A stretch of 37,694 nt of DNA from positions 1 through 37,694 of the forward strand of contig CAUGOD010000027.1 of the NCBI GenBank assembly GCA_959601025.1, in the 5' to 3' direction. Both the position numbers and the translations under genes were made by a program. The notes beneath the pieces were generated by a model. That model made no database searches and was not told the DNA's origin. It saw only the letters and a list, made by a program, of their open reading frames with translations. Below, in pieces: positions 7,280-15,851 of this stretch. This stretch comes from an uncultured Oscillospiraceae bacterium. GTDB taxonomy: Bacteria; Bacillota; Clostridia; Oscillospirales; Acutalibacteraceae. How positions within the stretch are numbered: the first letter of the stretch is position 1; each line of letters begins with the position of its first letter.

Positions 7280-8491
7280 GTGAAAGTCGCCGGTATCGTC
7301 GCCGAATATAATCCCTTCCATAACGGTCATGCGCATCACATCGAGCGCACCCGCACGGCGGACGGAAGCTGCCGGGCCACCCATGTGGTCGCGGTGATGA
7401 GCGGAAATTTCGTCCAGCGGGGGGAACCCGCCGTTCTCCCGAAGTTCGACCGGGTGCGGGCCGCGCTGGCCGGCGGGGTTGACCTGGTGGTGGAGCTCCC
7501 CCTACCCTGGGCCATCGCCTCGGCGGAAGCCTTCGCGTCCGGCGCCGTGTCCCTGCTGGACGCGCTCGGCTGTGTCGACGTGCTGAGCTTCGGCAGCGAG
7601 TGCGGGGAAATCGAACCGCTGCAAAAGGTCGCAGACATTCTGCTTTCCGACCGGTTCGCCGGGCTGCTGCGGTATCATCTGGAGGGTGGCATCTCCTTTC
7701 CGGAGGCCCGGCAGCGCGCCGTGGCGGAGATCGCCGGGCAGAAAAACGCCGCGCTTCTGGAAAATGCCAACAATACGCTGGGGATCGAATACCTGAAGGC
7801 TTTGCGCCGGATGGACTCCCCCATCCGGCCCTTTACCATTCCGCGGTTCGGCGCCGGACACGACAAGCCGCTGCCGGTCGGAGATATGGCCTCGGCCAGT
7901 TATCTCCGGGGGCTGCTCGCCGCCGGACGGCCGGGGAACGCCGCGCCCTATATTCCCGCGGTCCCGCTGGAGCTTCTGCACGAAGCGGCCCGGGCCGGCC
8001 GCTGTCCAGCCGATCCGCACCTGATCGAGCGGGCGATGCTCGCCGCGCTCCGGCGGCTCACCAGGGAGCAGCTCGCCCGGCTTCCCGGCGTGTCGGAGGG
8101 GCTGGAGAACCGCCTTTATGACGCGATCCGTACGGCCGGCAGCATGGATGAACTGCTTTCCGCCGCAAAGACCAAACGGTATCCGCTGACCCGTCTGCGT
8201 CGGATTCTTCTGGCTGGTTTCCTCGGACTTTCCGGAGGATGGGAAGACCGCCGCCCGCCGTATATCCGGGTATTGGGGATCGGTCCGGGCGGGGCGGAAA
8301 TTCTAAGCGCCGCCAAAGGCTCCGCCCTGCCGCTGGTCACCCGCGTCTCGCAGTTCGAGTCGATGACGGAGGAAGCGCGCCGTCTCTTCGCTTTGGAATG
8401 CCGGGCGGCCGACCTGTATGCGCTGGCTCTGCCGACGCCCCTCCCCTGCGGGACGGAATATACCGCCGGCATGATCCGGTGGGAGGCGTAA
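7280..8491 (+). CDS. tmcAL: tRNA(Met) cytidine acetate ligase (TmcAL/YlbM family)
   Basis: 403 residues beginning with GTG, with AAAGGA 10 bp upstream. The N-terminal nucleotidyltransferase signature VAEYNPFHNGHAHHI is followed by SGNFVQRGEPAVLPKFDRVR and VVELPLPWAIASAEAFA, all diagnostic of the YlbM/TmcAL family. In Bacillus this enzyme activates acetate with ATP and makes N4-acetylcytidine at the wobble base of elongator tRNA-Met. Its use of acetate makes the position beside ackA notable, though the two genes are divergent. The length is normal for the family (about 400). It is followed by a hairpin with T-run at 8589-8621. Confidence 0.93.
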   Translation: MKVAGIVAEYNPFHNGHAHHIERTRTADGSCRATHVVAVMSGNFVQRGEPAVLPKFDRVRAALAGGVDLVVELPLPWAIASAEAFASGAVSLLDALGCVDVLSFGSECGEIEPLQKVADILLSDRFAGLLRYHLEGGISFPEARQRAVAEIAGQKNAALLENANNTLGIEYLKALRRMDSPIRPFTIPRFGAGHDKPLPVGDMASASYLRGLLAAGRPGNAAPYIPAVPLELLHEAARAGRCPADPHLIERAMLAALRRLTREQLARLPGVSEGLENRLYDAIRTAGSMDELLSAAKTKRYPLTRLRRILLAGFLGLSGGWEDRRPPYIRVLGIGPGGAEILSAAKGSALPLVTRVSQFESMTEEARRLFALECRAADLYALALPTPLPCGTEYTAGMIRWEA

Positions 8492-8588
8492 CGCTGAAAC
8501 AGCCCTTCCTCTTGTCCCGGCTTTGCAAAATGCAAAAATATTCGCTCGGACAGGAAAAACGCGGTTTCATGCCGGAAAGATGCGAAAT

Positions 8589-8621
8589 GCGGGCCACGAT
8601 CTATGGCCCGCAAGCGGTTTT
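8589..8621 (+). terminator. Terminator after tmcAL
   Basis: GCGGGCCA pairs with TGGCCCGC around a 7-nt loop; TTTTT follows after AAGCGG. Confidence 0.55.
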
Positions 8622-8623
8622 TC

Positions 8624-8662
8624 AAGGGCTGTTGCAAAATGTTTCATTTTGCAACAGCCCTT
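8624..8662. terminator. Long perfect inverted repeat after the thioredoxin gene
   Basis: Arms of 18 bp (AAGGGCTGTTGCAAAATG and its complement) lie around a 3-nt loop, 7 bp beyond the thioredoxin stop. There is no long T-run on either side, so it may act as a terminator or 3' stabiliser, or be a mobile palindromic repeat. Confidence 0.55.
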
Positions 8663-8669
8663 ATTCCGA

Positions 8670-9020
8670 CTATTCCAGAGCCTTGTCAACCGCCGCTTTC
8701 AGCACGTCCAACGGACGCACGCCGATCAGGGTATCCGCCACATCGCCGTCACGGAAAATCATTACTGTGGGAACACTTTGAATCCGGTATTCCTCCGCCA
8801 GTTCCCGCTGCTCGTCAATATCCACCTTGCCGACCACGGCGCGCCCCTTATAGTCGGCCGCCAGCTGTTCGATCACCGGCCCCAGCATTTTGCAGGGCAT
8901 GCACCAGGTAGCCCAAAAGTCCACCACCAATACGCCGCCCGCATTTTTCAGTTCCGCAAACCGCGCCGCGTTCAGAGGAAGCGCGGCATGGGCTTCCTGT
9001 CCGTCTTTTCTGTCCATCAT
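8670..9020 (-). CDS. trxA: Thioredoxin
   Basis: 116 residues from the first ATG of an ATG-ATG pair, with AAAGGAAGG upstream. The open frame continues upstream to 9101, but that part has no thioredoxin similarity. The active site is WATWCMPCKMLGP, with Met instead of the more usual Gly in WCGPC, followed by the cis-Pro loop SVPTVMIF. It reduces protein disulfides in the cytoplasm. The WCMPC variant occurs in several anaerobe thioredoxins and may shift the redox potential. It appears to be monocistronic; thioredoxin reductase is not nearby. Confidence 0.93.
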   Translation of the reverse strand: MMDRKDGQEAHAALPLNAARFAELKNAGGVLVVDFWATWCMPCKMLGPVIEQLAADYKGRAVVGKVDIDEQRELAEEYRIQSVPTVMIFRDGDVADTLIGVRPLDVLKAAVDKALE

Positions 9021-9218
9021 CCTGTGCCTTCCTTTCCTTTTGGATTGTGGCGACTCCAGCGAAAACCGGTGACAGCGGGGATTCCCGCTTCCCCTTTCCA
9101 TCCGGCATTTCCGGCGTCGCTGTTAGCATATCCCGCTTTGGCCAAATTACGCGCCAATGCCGGGAGAAGAGGAAATCGGGAAGCAACAGGCTGCCTTAAC
9201 AGACGGAAGAATCCGACA

Positions 9219-9252
9219 AAAACCGGCGGAACCAAATGGTTCCGCCGGTTTG
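9219..9252 (-). terminator. Terminator after membrane protein gene
   Basis: A 14-bp perfect stem (AACCGGCGGAACCA and complement) is followed on the minus strand by TTTTTGTC, 16 bp after the stop at 9268. Confidence 0.9.
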
Positions 9253-9267
9253 CTTACGATAATATAC

Positions 9268-9858
9268 TTATATGCCCGCTTCCTCTACGGATTCGTCCTG
9301 TTCCGAGGAGAACGACGTATACGGCGACTGCGGGTCGTAGCGTACCATCCGCATCATACCGCCCAATGCCAGACATAACACATAGGCGGCCGCCACTACG
9401 CCGCAGGCAATCAGAGCCGGCGTCCTGCGGGACGGTTCATGCCGCCCGCAGGAAACGGCAAGCACAATCGCCCGGATCAAAAACGGCAGGGGCAGCGCCG
9501 ACATCAATACAATGTTGACATTGGCGGCCGTATAGCCGGTTTTGGTGAATTCTTCCCCCAATCCGCCGAAGCTCACCATGGTCAGGACGGCGGCGACCAT
9601 CAGCACAATCCCAAGCAGAAGCAGGAAAAGCGAATCCGCTGCGTGTTCCCTATGCCGGCGGGTATAGGCGCGATAGGAATACACCGCCGTACCGAGACAG
9701 GCAGCCGCCATAATGAACAAATACAAATTTGATTGAAAATAGGCGGCCGCCAGGCTTTCCTGCCGATGAAAAGCCAACTGAAGCGATGTGGATATCCCCA
9801 GCAGGATCGCTGTCAGCACCAGATACAGGATCGTTTTAAGAAAACGGGAAATCTTCAC
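9268..9858 (-). CDS. Hypothetical membrane protein, about five helices
   Basis: 196 residues, start GTG with AGAAAGGAG 6 bp upstream. Hydrophobic segments lie near residues 8-27, 43-63, 77-98, 112-132 and 148-168, with a basic loop YRAYTRRHREH between the second and third and an acidic, serine-rich tail (SEQDESVEEAGI). I recognise no family. It stands between the thioredoxin and PfkB genes, with its own terminator and a 98-bp gap upstream, so it may be co-transcribed with the kinase. No function is assigned. Confidence 0.7.
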   Translation of the reverse strand: MKISRFLKTILYLVLTAILLGISTSLQLAFHRQESLAAAYFQSNLYLFIMAAACLGTAVYSYRAYTRRHREHAADSLFLLLLGIVLMVAAVLTMVSFGGLGEEFTKTGYTAANVNIVLMSALPLPFLIRAIVLAVSCGRHEPSRRTPALIACGVVAAAYVLCLALGGMMRMVRYDPQSPYTSFSSEQDESVEEAGI

Positions 9859-9956
9859 GGCCGGCTCCTTTCTCGTTCGCGCGGCGGATATGGCGTACTA
9901 GCACGTTTTGTGCTTCACCATACACCCGCACACCTGTACGTCTGCTTATCCCGGGC

Positions 9957-10892
9957 TTACGCCTGTTCCCGAACGTCGATTTTTTCGAGAAGAGCGGCCG
10001 CCGTTTCCTTGGTGGCGAGGAGCGTGCCGTCCCGCATCGCGCAGGCCGTGCCACAGGCGGCGGCCAGACGGACGCATTCCGCCAGCTCGTGCCCCTTGAC
10101 AAAGCCGACGATAAAGCCGGCCAGCGCGCTGTCTCCCGCGCCGACAGTGGATTTCACCTCCACCTGCGGAACGGCGACGCGGATCGTCCGGTCGCCGGAT
10201 ACGCACACCAGCCCGTTACCGCCAAGGGAGACCACGACGTTTTCCACCCCGCTGTTCCGCAGAACGCGGGCCGCGTCCGCCACATCGTCGATGGTGGTTC
10301 CCTTTACCTCCACAATGTGCCGCAGCTCATGGATATTCGGCTTAATCAGCCAGGGAGATACCCGGCGATAGTCCTCCAGCGACAGCAGGTCGCTGTCCAC
10401 CGCCACCAGCACTCCCGTGTTCTTGACCGCAAGAATCAACTCCACATAGTCCCGCACCGAGACGTTTTCCGGCAGGCTGCCCGCGAACACAACGATATCA
10501 CCCGGCCGAATCCGGGAACGGATCAGCGCCATCAGCGCTCCAATCATCATTTCGGAAAGCGCCGGGCCTTTCCGATTGAGCTTGATGGTCTGCCCGGCGC
10601 AGCGGAGGGTCAGATTCTCCCTCACCGCGCCCTGGATTTTGATGAACTCATACCGCAGGCTTTCCCTTTCCAGATAACCGGCAAACTCCCGGCAGTTGTC
10701 CTCCCCCGCAACGGCGAGGCAGAGGGTTTCCTGGCCGAAGGAATGCACCACCCGGGACACATTGATCCCCTTGCCGCCAACCTCCCGCATCTCATCCAAC
10801 ACCCGGTTGGCTTTATCGGGATGAAGCCCGTCCGACCACAGAGTCACGTCGATGGACGGGTTCAGCGTTACGCTCAGAATATTTCTATGCAA
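9957..10892 (-). CDS. PfkB-family sugar-phosphate kinase (1-phosphofructokinase/tagatose-6-P kinase type)
   Basis: 311 residues from a TTG start at 10892 (TTG-CAT-AGA), chosen because AGGAG lies 7 bp upstream and the protein then begins at the family's NILSVTLNPSIDVT. The longer open frame upstream has no similarity. Both PfkB signatures are present: VGGKGINVSR (residues 35-45) and KSTVGAGDSALAGFIVGF with the catalytic Asp (about 246-263). The N-terminal pattern SVTLNPSIDVT and KGPALSE point to the FruK/LacC branch, which phosphorylates fructose-1-phosphate or tagatose-6-phosphate. No PTS or DeoR-type regulator neighbours it, so the substrate is uncertain. Confidence 0.85.
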   Translation of the reverse strand: MHRNILSVTLNPSIDVTLWSDGLHPDKANRVLDEMREVGGKGINVSRVVHSFGQETLCLAVAGEDNCREFAGYLERESLRYEFIKIQGAVRENLTLRCAGQTIKLNRKGPALSEMMIGALMALIRSRIRPGDIVVFAGSLPENVSVRDYVELILAVKNTGVLVAVDSDLLSLEDYRRVSPWLIKPNIHELRHIVEVKGTTIDDVADAARVLRNSGVENVVVSLGGNGLVCVSGDRTIRVAVPQVEVKSTVGAGDSALAGFIVGFVKGHELAECVRLAAACGTACAMRDGTLLATKETAAALLEKIDVREQA

Positions 10893-10948
10893 GGGCGATC
10901 TCCTCTTTCTATGCCGACGTTTTAACGCTTTCGCATTTTCCAAACGGA

Positions 10949-11049
10949 ATTGTACCATAACGCCGCCCAGCCGGATTCTCTGCCGGCGTTTTCCGGCGGC
11001 GTAACTGAGAAATGCGGTCGCATTTCTCCCAGCCGTCATTGTACCATAA
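10949..11049 (-). promoter_or_regulatory. Upstream region of the PfkB gene: duplicated -10-like box and palindrome
   Basis: The 12-mer ATTGTACCATAA occurs at 10949-10960 and again at 11038-11049; on the minus strand each reads TTATGGTACAAT, an extended -10 type element. Between them lies a near-perfect palindrome GAGAAATGCG-GT-CGCATTTCTC (11007-11028). This looks like two tandem promoters with an operator, but -35 boxes are weak. Confidence 0.4.
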
Positions 11050-11100
11050 AGAGCGGAACATGGGAAGTCCCCGTCCCATGAAAACCATGTGCCTGAAATG

Positions 11101-12498
11101 TTACTGTCGGCGCCATTTCACTCCCTGCGGCGTGTCCTCCAGAACGATCCCCATACCCTTCAGTTCATCGCGTATCCGGTCGGATTCGGCCCAGTTTTTC
11201 TGCTTGCGCGCTTCGGTGCGGGCGGCAATCATTGCTTCGATATCCGCATCCAGCATCTCCTGCTTCCGGTCGTACAGCAGGCCCAGCACGCCGCATAACT
11301 CGTTCAGCAGGGAAAGCGCCTGCTCGCATAGCCCGCGGGAGGGCGCGTCCGCGACCGCCACATTGATATCCCGGACCAACTCAAACAGGGCGGCGATCGC
11401 ATCGGCGGTGTTCAGGTCGTCCTCCATCGCGTCGATGAACTGCTGACGGCGCGCCTGGAAAGCTTCCAGGGCGGCGCTTTCGTCTTTACCCGAGTTTTCC
11501 GAAGCGGCGTTTAGAGCAAAGGTCAGGTTCTCCCGGCAGGTATACAGCCGGTCGAGCGCGGCGATCCCCTGCTCGATCACGGCGGCGTTATAGTTGATCG
11601 GGCTGCGGTAGGAGGAGGAGATCAGGAAAAAACGGATCGGTTCATAGCCGTATTTCTTTGCCACATCCCGTACGGTAAAGAAATTGCCGAGAGATTTGGA
11701 CATCTTTTTGTTATCCACATTGATGTGGCCGTTGTGCATCCAGTAATGGGCGAAGGGGACGCCGTTGCAGCACTCGCTCTGCGCAATCTCATTTTCGTGA
11801 TGGGGGAAGATCAGGTCCTGCCCGCCGCAGTGGATATCAATGGTTTCACCGAGATACCGGCGGGCCATAGCGGAGCATTCGATATGCCAGCCCGGACGGC
11901 CTTCGCTCCATGGCGAGGGCCAGAAGGGTTCGCCTGGTTTCGCCGCTTTCCAGAGGGCGAAATCCATCGCATCCTCCTTCAGGTCGCTGACGTCGATCCG
12001 GGCGCCGGATTCCAGATCGTCCAGCGGCTGATGGGAAAGCTTTCCGTACTCGTCAAAACGATTGGTACGGAAATAGACGTCCCCATTTTCCGCCCGGTAT
12101 GCGAAGCCTTTGTCGATCAGGCCGGAAATGATGGCGATGATCTCGTCGATGTTTTCCGTTGCGCGGGGATGCACGGTCGCTTCCCGGATATTCAGCCCTT
12201 TCGCATCCGTCCAGAATTCTGTAATATAGCGCTCCGAAACCCCATCGTAGGGCACGCCCTCTTCGTTTGCGCGGCGGATAATCTTATCGTCGATATCGGT
12301 GAAATTCTGCACAAAGCGCACGTCCCAGCCCCGCCACTCCATATACCGACGGAACACGTCGAAAACGCAGAGCGGGCGGGCGTTGCCAATATGGATATAG
12401 TCATACACCGTCGGGCCGCAGGCATATACGCGGAGCTTGCCCTCTTCGATGGGGATGAGTTCTTCCTTCTGTCGGGTCAGCGTATTGTAGATTTTCAC
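11101..12498 (-). CDS. cysS: Cysteinyl-tRNA synthetase
   Basis: 465 residues from GTG at 12498 (AGAAAGGA 10 bp upstream); the open frame runs on upstream but overlaps cysE and lacks similarity. Class I motifs are clear: YACGPTVYDYIHIGNARP, where HIGN is the HIGH motif and the Cys binds zinc, and NKKMSKSLGNFF (KMSKS). Other zinc ligands lie in HIECSAMA and IFPHHENEIAQSE. It charges tRNA-Cys. It lies 37 bp behind cysE, so both are read from the Cys T-box leader at 13.3-13.65 kb. Length is normal. Confidence 0.97.
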   Translation of the reverse strand: MKIYNTLTRQKEELIPIEEGKLRVYACGPTVYDYIHIGNARPLCVFDVFRRYMEWRGWDVRFVQNFTDIDDKIIRRANEEGVPYDGVSERYITEFWTDAKGLNIREATVHPRATENIDEIIAIISGLIDKGFAYRAENGDVYFRTNRFDEYGKLSHQPLDDLESGARIDVSDLKEDAMDFALWKAAKPGEPFWPSPWSEGRPGWHIECSAMARRYLGETIDIHCGGQDLIFPHHENEIAQSECCNGVPFAHYWMHNGHINVDNKKMSKSLGNFFTVRDVAKKYGYEPIRFFLISSSYRSPINYNAAVIEQGIAALDRLYTCRENLTFALNAASENSGKDESAALEAFQARRQQFIDAMEDDLNTADAIAALFELVRDINVAVADAPSRGLCEQALSLLNELCGVLGLLYDRKQEMLDADIEAMIAARTEARKQKNWAESDRIRDELKGMGIVLEDTPQGVKWRRQ

Positions 12499-12535
12499 AG
12501 CGGTATCGTCCTTTCTATTGTTTGGGTTTTCTGTT

Positions 12536-13237
12536 CTATGAATTTTCTGCGCTTTCTCTGTCGGATTCCGGCGCTGCCGTCTTTTCCGGGACAGCAGCCG
12601 TAACGGCATCCCCCCGATCCGCAAGAGCCTGTTCCAGCTGGCCGATCCGGTATTCCAGCCGACAGAGCTCCTGCGCCACCGGATCAGGAATGTGCACCTG
12701 ATCGAGCTCCACAATTTTGGCGCCGTTTCGGCGGACAATCCGTGCAGGTACGCCCACCGCGGTGCAGTCGTCCGGAATGTTGGACAGCACCACGGCCCCG
12801 GCCGCAATCCGTACGTTATTCCCAATCGTGATCGGTCCGAGCACCTTGGCGCCGGAACCCACCATCACATGGTCGCCAAGGGTGGGATGCCGTTTTCCTT
12901 TATCTTTTCCCGTTCCTCCCAGCGTCACGCCCTGATAGATGGTACAATCATCCCCGATGATCGTCGTCTCCCCGATCACCACGCCGGTGCCATGATCAAT
13001 AAACAGCCGGCGGCCGATGGTAGCGCCGGGATGAATCTCGATATTGGTTTTCCGCACGCAGCGCTGGGATATCCAGCGCGCAAGAAACTTCATGTTGTGG
13101 TTAAAGCACCAATGGGCGCGGCGATAAGCGCGCACCGCTTTAAAGCCGTTGTAGAGAAGCATGACTTCCAGGGAGGAACGGGCCGCCGGGTCCTTCTCCC
13201 GAATCACTGCGATATCTTCTTTTATACGCTCAAACAT
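12536..13237 (-). CDS. cysE: Serine O-acetyltransferase
   Basis: 233 residues. A short N-terminal helical domain is followed by a left-handed beta-helix of hexapeptide repeats: IHPGATIGRRLFIDHGTGVV, VVIGETTIIGDDCTIYQGVT and MVGSGAKVLGPITIGNNVRI. The catalytic Asp-His pair is in FIDHGTG. It acetylates serine with acetyl-CoA, the first step of cysteine synthesis. Residues after about 185 form a poorly conserved, Ala/Glu-rich tail. It is the first gene of a cysE-cysS operon under a tRNA-Cys-sensing T-box, which couples cysteine supply and charging. Confidence 0.96.
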   Translation of the reverse strand: MFERIKEDIAVIREKDPAARSSLEVMLLYNGFKAVRAYRRAHWCFNHNMKFLARWISQRCVRKTNIEIHPGATIGRRLFIDHGTGVVIGETTIIGDDCTIYQGVTLGGTGKDKGKRHPTLGDHVMVGSGAKVLGPITIGNNVRIAAGAVVLSNIPDDCTAVGVPARIVRRNGAKIVELDQVHIPDPVAQELCRLEYRIGQLEQALADRGDAVTAAVPEKTAAPESDRESAENS

Positions 13238-13324
13238 GGCAAAATTCCTTTCCAGGCATTTCCGGGCCTTCCGTACGCTGGAAGGCCGCGCCTTATTGAA
13301 AGCGGGCGACTATAAAAAACAATA

Positions 13325-13652
13325 AACAAAAACCTCCGCCGCCCCGCACAACGTGGGGCGACGGAGGTGCGGATTCGCACGGTTCCACTCCGAATTTCAC
13401 TCAAAGCCGGTAACGGCGGCAGCCGCGGCAGGATACGCAGGCGCATGGGAGCCGCGCCGTTTCGCGCCGTTCCCATGACCGCCCTTTCCCCTCGCCGTGC
13501 TAACGGGTGCATTTCCCCGGCCTTCCGCCGGGCGCGCTTCCAGCTTCGGACAAATATCCGGCGCGCCTTCTCTGCTGCGGAGGGATACGGGTACTTCTCC
13601 CGGTCATCGCATCCAATGATGAAAGGTATCGGGTTCCTCATGGACAAAGGAT
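13325..13652 (-). promoter_or_regulatory. T-box leader, tRNA-Cys specific
   Basis: Transcribed leftward into cysE. In order on the minus strand: Stem I with the GGGAGAAGTACCCG (AGTA) region near 13590, a specifier loop reading GAAA-TGC-A with codon TGC (Cys) at 13509-13511, the T-box core GAGTGGAACCGTGCG at about 13376-13390, and a 14-bp terminator stem (13332-13368) followed by TTTTTGTTT. The CCTCC of the terminator overlaps the T-box antiterminator, as expected. Uncharged tRNA-Cys should favour read-through to cysE and cysS. Confidence 0.88.
13332..13368 (-). terminator. T-box-controlled terminator
   Basis: Stem ACCTCCGTCGCCCC with its near-complement (one G-T wobble) is followed by five T on the minus strand; about 95 bp before cysE. 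Confidence 0.85.
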
Positions 13653-13680
13653 AAACCGACCAATCGGTTTCCGTTATTCC

Positions 13681-13686
13681 ATTATA
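13681..13686 (-). promoter_or_regulatory. -10 box for the T-box/cysE transcript
   Basis: TATAAT on the minus strand just upstream of the leader; the -35 position is poor (GTGGAT at 17 bp). Confidence 0.4.
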
Positions 13687-13720
13687 GCGGATTTCCCGGA
13701 AAAATCCACCGGTATTTTTC

Positions 13721-14359
13721 TCAATGCTCCTCTTCCGGATCCATCAAATACCGGCGGTAGCTCCAAACATACTGGCAGCCAGAGATCAGGGTCAACACCA
13801 CCGATACCCAGATCAGCACATGGCCGATGACTAGCGGAACGGAAAAGAGCAGATCCGGCAGAGCAAATCCTGCCAGCAGAGTATGCTGCCAGGAAGCAAA
13901 CTCCAGTGCGGCAAACATGAAAAGAATGGAGACAAACTGGGCGACCGTTTTCGCCTTGCCGGCGAAATCCGCCGCAACCACCACGTCGTCCTTTGCCGCC
14001 AGCATCCGGATGGTCGCCACCATGAATTCCCGTGTCAGCACCAGCATCACCGCCCAGACATCCAGACGGCCGATGACCAGGAAGCCCAAAAACGCAGCGG
14101 TCGTCAGCATCTTATCCGCGATGGGGTCGAGAAATTTCCCCAGATTCGTCACCAGGTTGCGGGAACGGGCGATTCGCCCGTCAAACAGGTCGGTCAGAGC
14201 CGCCGCGCCGAAAACCGCCATGGCAATCAGATTGTGAAACGGGAAATCCAGCATCAGGAAAAGCAGTACGAGGGGCGACAGAAGCACCCGCAGGATCGTC
14301 AGCTTATTCGGCGTATTTAGGTTCAGTTTCCGGTTGGTCGTCGTCAATTTCAGGACCAT
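13721..14359 (-). CDS. pgsA: CDP-diacylglycerol--glycerol-3-phosphate 3-phosphatidyltransferase
   Basis: 212 residues from ATG at 14359 (AGGGG 6 bp upstream). The frame is open up to 14602 but the extra part is Arg-rich and overlaps the end of rimO, so it is not counted. It carries the CDP-alcohol phosphatidyltransferase signature D-x2-D-G-x2-A-R-x8-9-G-x3-D-x3-D in DLFDGRIARSRNLVTNLGKF followed by LDPIADK. NTPNKLTILRVLL at the start is typical of PgsA. About five membrane helices. It makes phosphatidylglycerophosphate, the precursor of phosphatidylglycerol and cardiolipin. It lies 89 bp downstream of rimO in the same direction, the usual clostridial order. Confidence 0.94.
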   Translation of the reverse strand: MVLKLTTTNRKLNLNTPNKLTILRVLLSPLVLLFLMLDFPFHNLIAMAVFGAAALTDLFDGRIARSRNLVTNLGKFLDPIADKMLTTAAFLGFLVIGRLDVWAVMLVLTREFMVATIRMLAAKDDVVVAADFAGKAKTVAQFVSILFMFAALEFASWQHTLLAGFALPDLLFSVPLVIGHVLIWVSVVLTLISGCQYVWSYRRYLMDPEEEH

Positions 14360-14448
14360 CCCTTTCCCCTGCCGCACCGCCGTTCGGACAGCGCGCTTTA
14401 CAGGAAGGCTTTCTTCCGATTTACAGGACCGTGCCGCCGTCTCGCGGG

Positions 14449-15780
14449 TTATTCCATCCGTTCTCCCATCAGATCCCAGTCGAGCACGTCGGTGACTTTT
14501 ACGCGGACAAATTCGCCCGGGCGGACGTCCCGCGGCCCGCCGGCAAAAAACACCTTGCAGTCGATATCCGGCGCATCGGCCTCGCTGCGGCCGAACCAGC
14601 ATTCCGCATACCGATCGTAGCTTTCCGCCAGAACGTCGATGGTTTTCCCTACCCGCGAACGGTGGTACCGGTCGGTGATCCGAGCCTGCTCTTCCATCAC
14701 GATATCCCGGCGGCGCTGTTTCTCCTTTTCTTCCACCGGGTTCGGCAGGAGAGCCGCTTTCGTACCCTCCTCGGGCGAAAAGGCGAAGCAGCCCAGCCGT
14801 TCAAAACGCATTTCCTTAATAAACTCACACAGCTCGGCGAATTCCTTTTTTCCTTCGCCGGGAAAGCCGGTCATTATGGTGGTGCGCAGGACGACGCCCG
14901 GCACTTTTTCCCGGATATGGCGAATCTGTTTTTTCAGGGACACGGCGTCTCCCGGCCGGTTCATGGCAGCGAGAACCTTCCCGTTTACATGCTGAATCGG
15001 GATATCCATATACTTGGCGATCTTATCCTGTGTGGCCATCACGTCCAGCAGGCGGTCGGTAATGTGCTCCGGATAACAGTAAAGCAGCCGAATCCACCGC
15101 AGGCCGTCAATTTCACAAAGCCGCTCCAGCAGCTCGGGCAGATGGGACTCTCCGTCCCAGTCCGCGCCGTAGAGGGTCGTATCCTGCGCAACGAGGGTAA
15201 GCTCCTTCACACCGCCCGCCGCCAAGCCGCGCGCTTCCTCCACCACCGCATCCATTTCCCGGCTGCGCAGCCGCCCGCGGATAAGCGGGATCGCGCAATA
15301 GGTGCAGCAGTTATTGCAGCCGTCCCCGATCCGCAGATAGGCGAAAAAGTCCGGCGTCGTTTGCAGCCGGCTTCCCTCCAGGTTCCAGCAGCCTTTGTCG
15401 GGGAAGCGGGAAAGCCGCTCATCCCGCAGAACGGCTTCCACCGTTTTCACGATATCGCCGTTGGCGCCGAGCCCCAGCACAGCGTCGCATTCCGGCAGTT
15501 CCTTCAGCAGTTCTTCCTTATATCTCTCGGCCATGCAGCCGGTCACGATGATCTTCTTGATCTGCCCTTCCTTTTTCAGCTGGGCGAATTCCAAAATATT
15601 TTCAATAGATTCCTTCTTAGCGTCCTCGATAAAGCCGCAGGTATTCACGATCACCACATCAGCCAGGCCGCTTTCCGCCGTCAATTCGATTCCCGCGTCC
15701 CGCAGGCGGCCGAGCATCAGCTCGGCGTCCATCTGGTTTTTGGGACAGCCGAGAGAAACCATCCCCACTTTATATGCCAT
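14449..15780 (-). CDS. rimO: Ribosomal protein S12 methylthiotransferase
   Basis: 443 residues. The N-terminal MTTase domain has SLGCPKNQMDAE, VNTCGFIEDAKKES and VTGCMAER, giving the three Cys of the auxiliary [4Fe-4S] cluster. The radical-SAM core has GDGCNNCCTYCAIPLIRGRL with the C-x3-C-x2-C triad (near residues 150-157). A TRAM domain ends the protein (from about 375). It methylthiolates an Asp of S12. SLGCPKN separates RimO from MiaB and MtaB. It lies between recX and pgsA in the same direction. Confidence 0.96.
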   Translation of the reverse strand: MAYKVGMVSLGCPKNQMDAELMLGRLRDAGIELTAESGLADVVIVNTCGFIEDAKKESIENILEFAQLKKEGQIKKIIVTGCMAERYKEELLKELPECDAVLGLGANGDIVKTVEAVLRDERLSRFPDKGCWNLEGSRLQTTPDFFAYLRIGDGCNNCCTYCAIPLIRGRLRSREMDAVVEEARGLAAGGVKELTLVAQDTTLYGADWDGESHLPELLERLCEIDGLRWIRLLYCYPEHITDRLLDVMATQDKIAKYMDIPIQHVNGKVLAAMNRPGDAVSLKKQIRHIREKVPGVVLRTTIMTGFPGEGKKEFAELCEFIKEMRFERLGCFAFSPEEGTKAALLPNPVEEKEKQRRRDIVMEEQARITDRYHRSRVGKTIDVLAESYDRYAECWFGRSEADAPDIDCKVFFAGGPRDVRPGEFVRVKVTDVLDWDLMGERME

Positions 15781-15851
15781 GGATAAACCAACCTTTCAAA
15801 AAACGGACGGCGGCGTTTCCCTTCGTAAGGTGGCCCGATGGCGCTCACCGA

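Noticed and set aside
13222..13647. Open frame of 141 codons on the minus strand over the cysE leader.
   Set aside because: It coincides with the T-box structure and terminator; its Arg/Pro-rich translation has no protein character.
14431..15786. A 451-codon open frame on the plus strand across rimO, and similar long antisense frames over ackA, cysS, recA and cysE.
   Set aside because: They mirror genuine genes with full conserved motifs, have no ribosome sites or family features of their own, and are expected in GC-rich DNA where antisense stops are rare.
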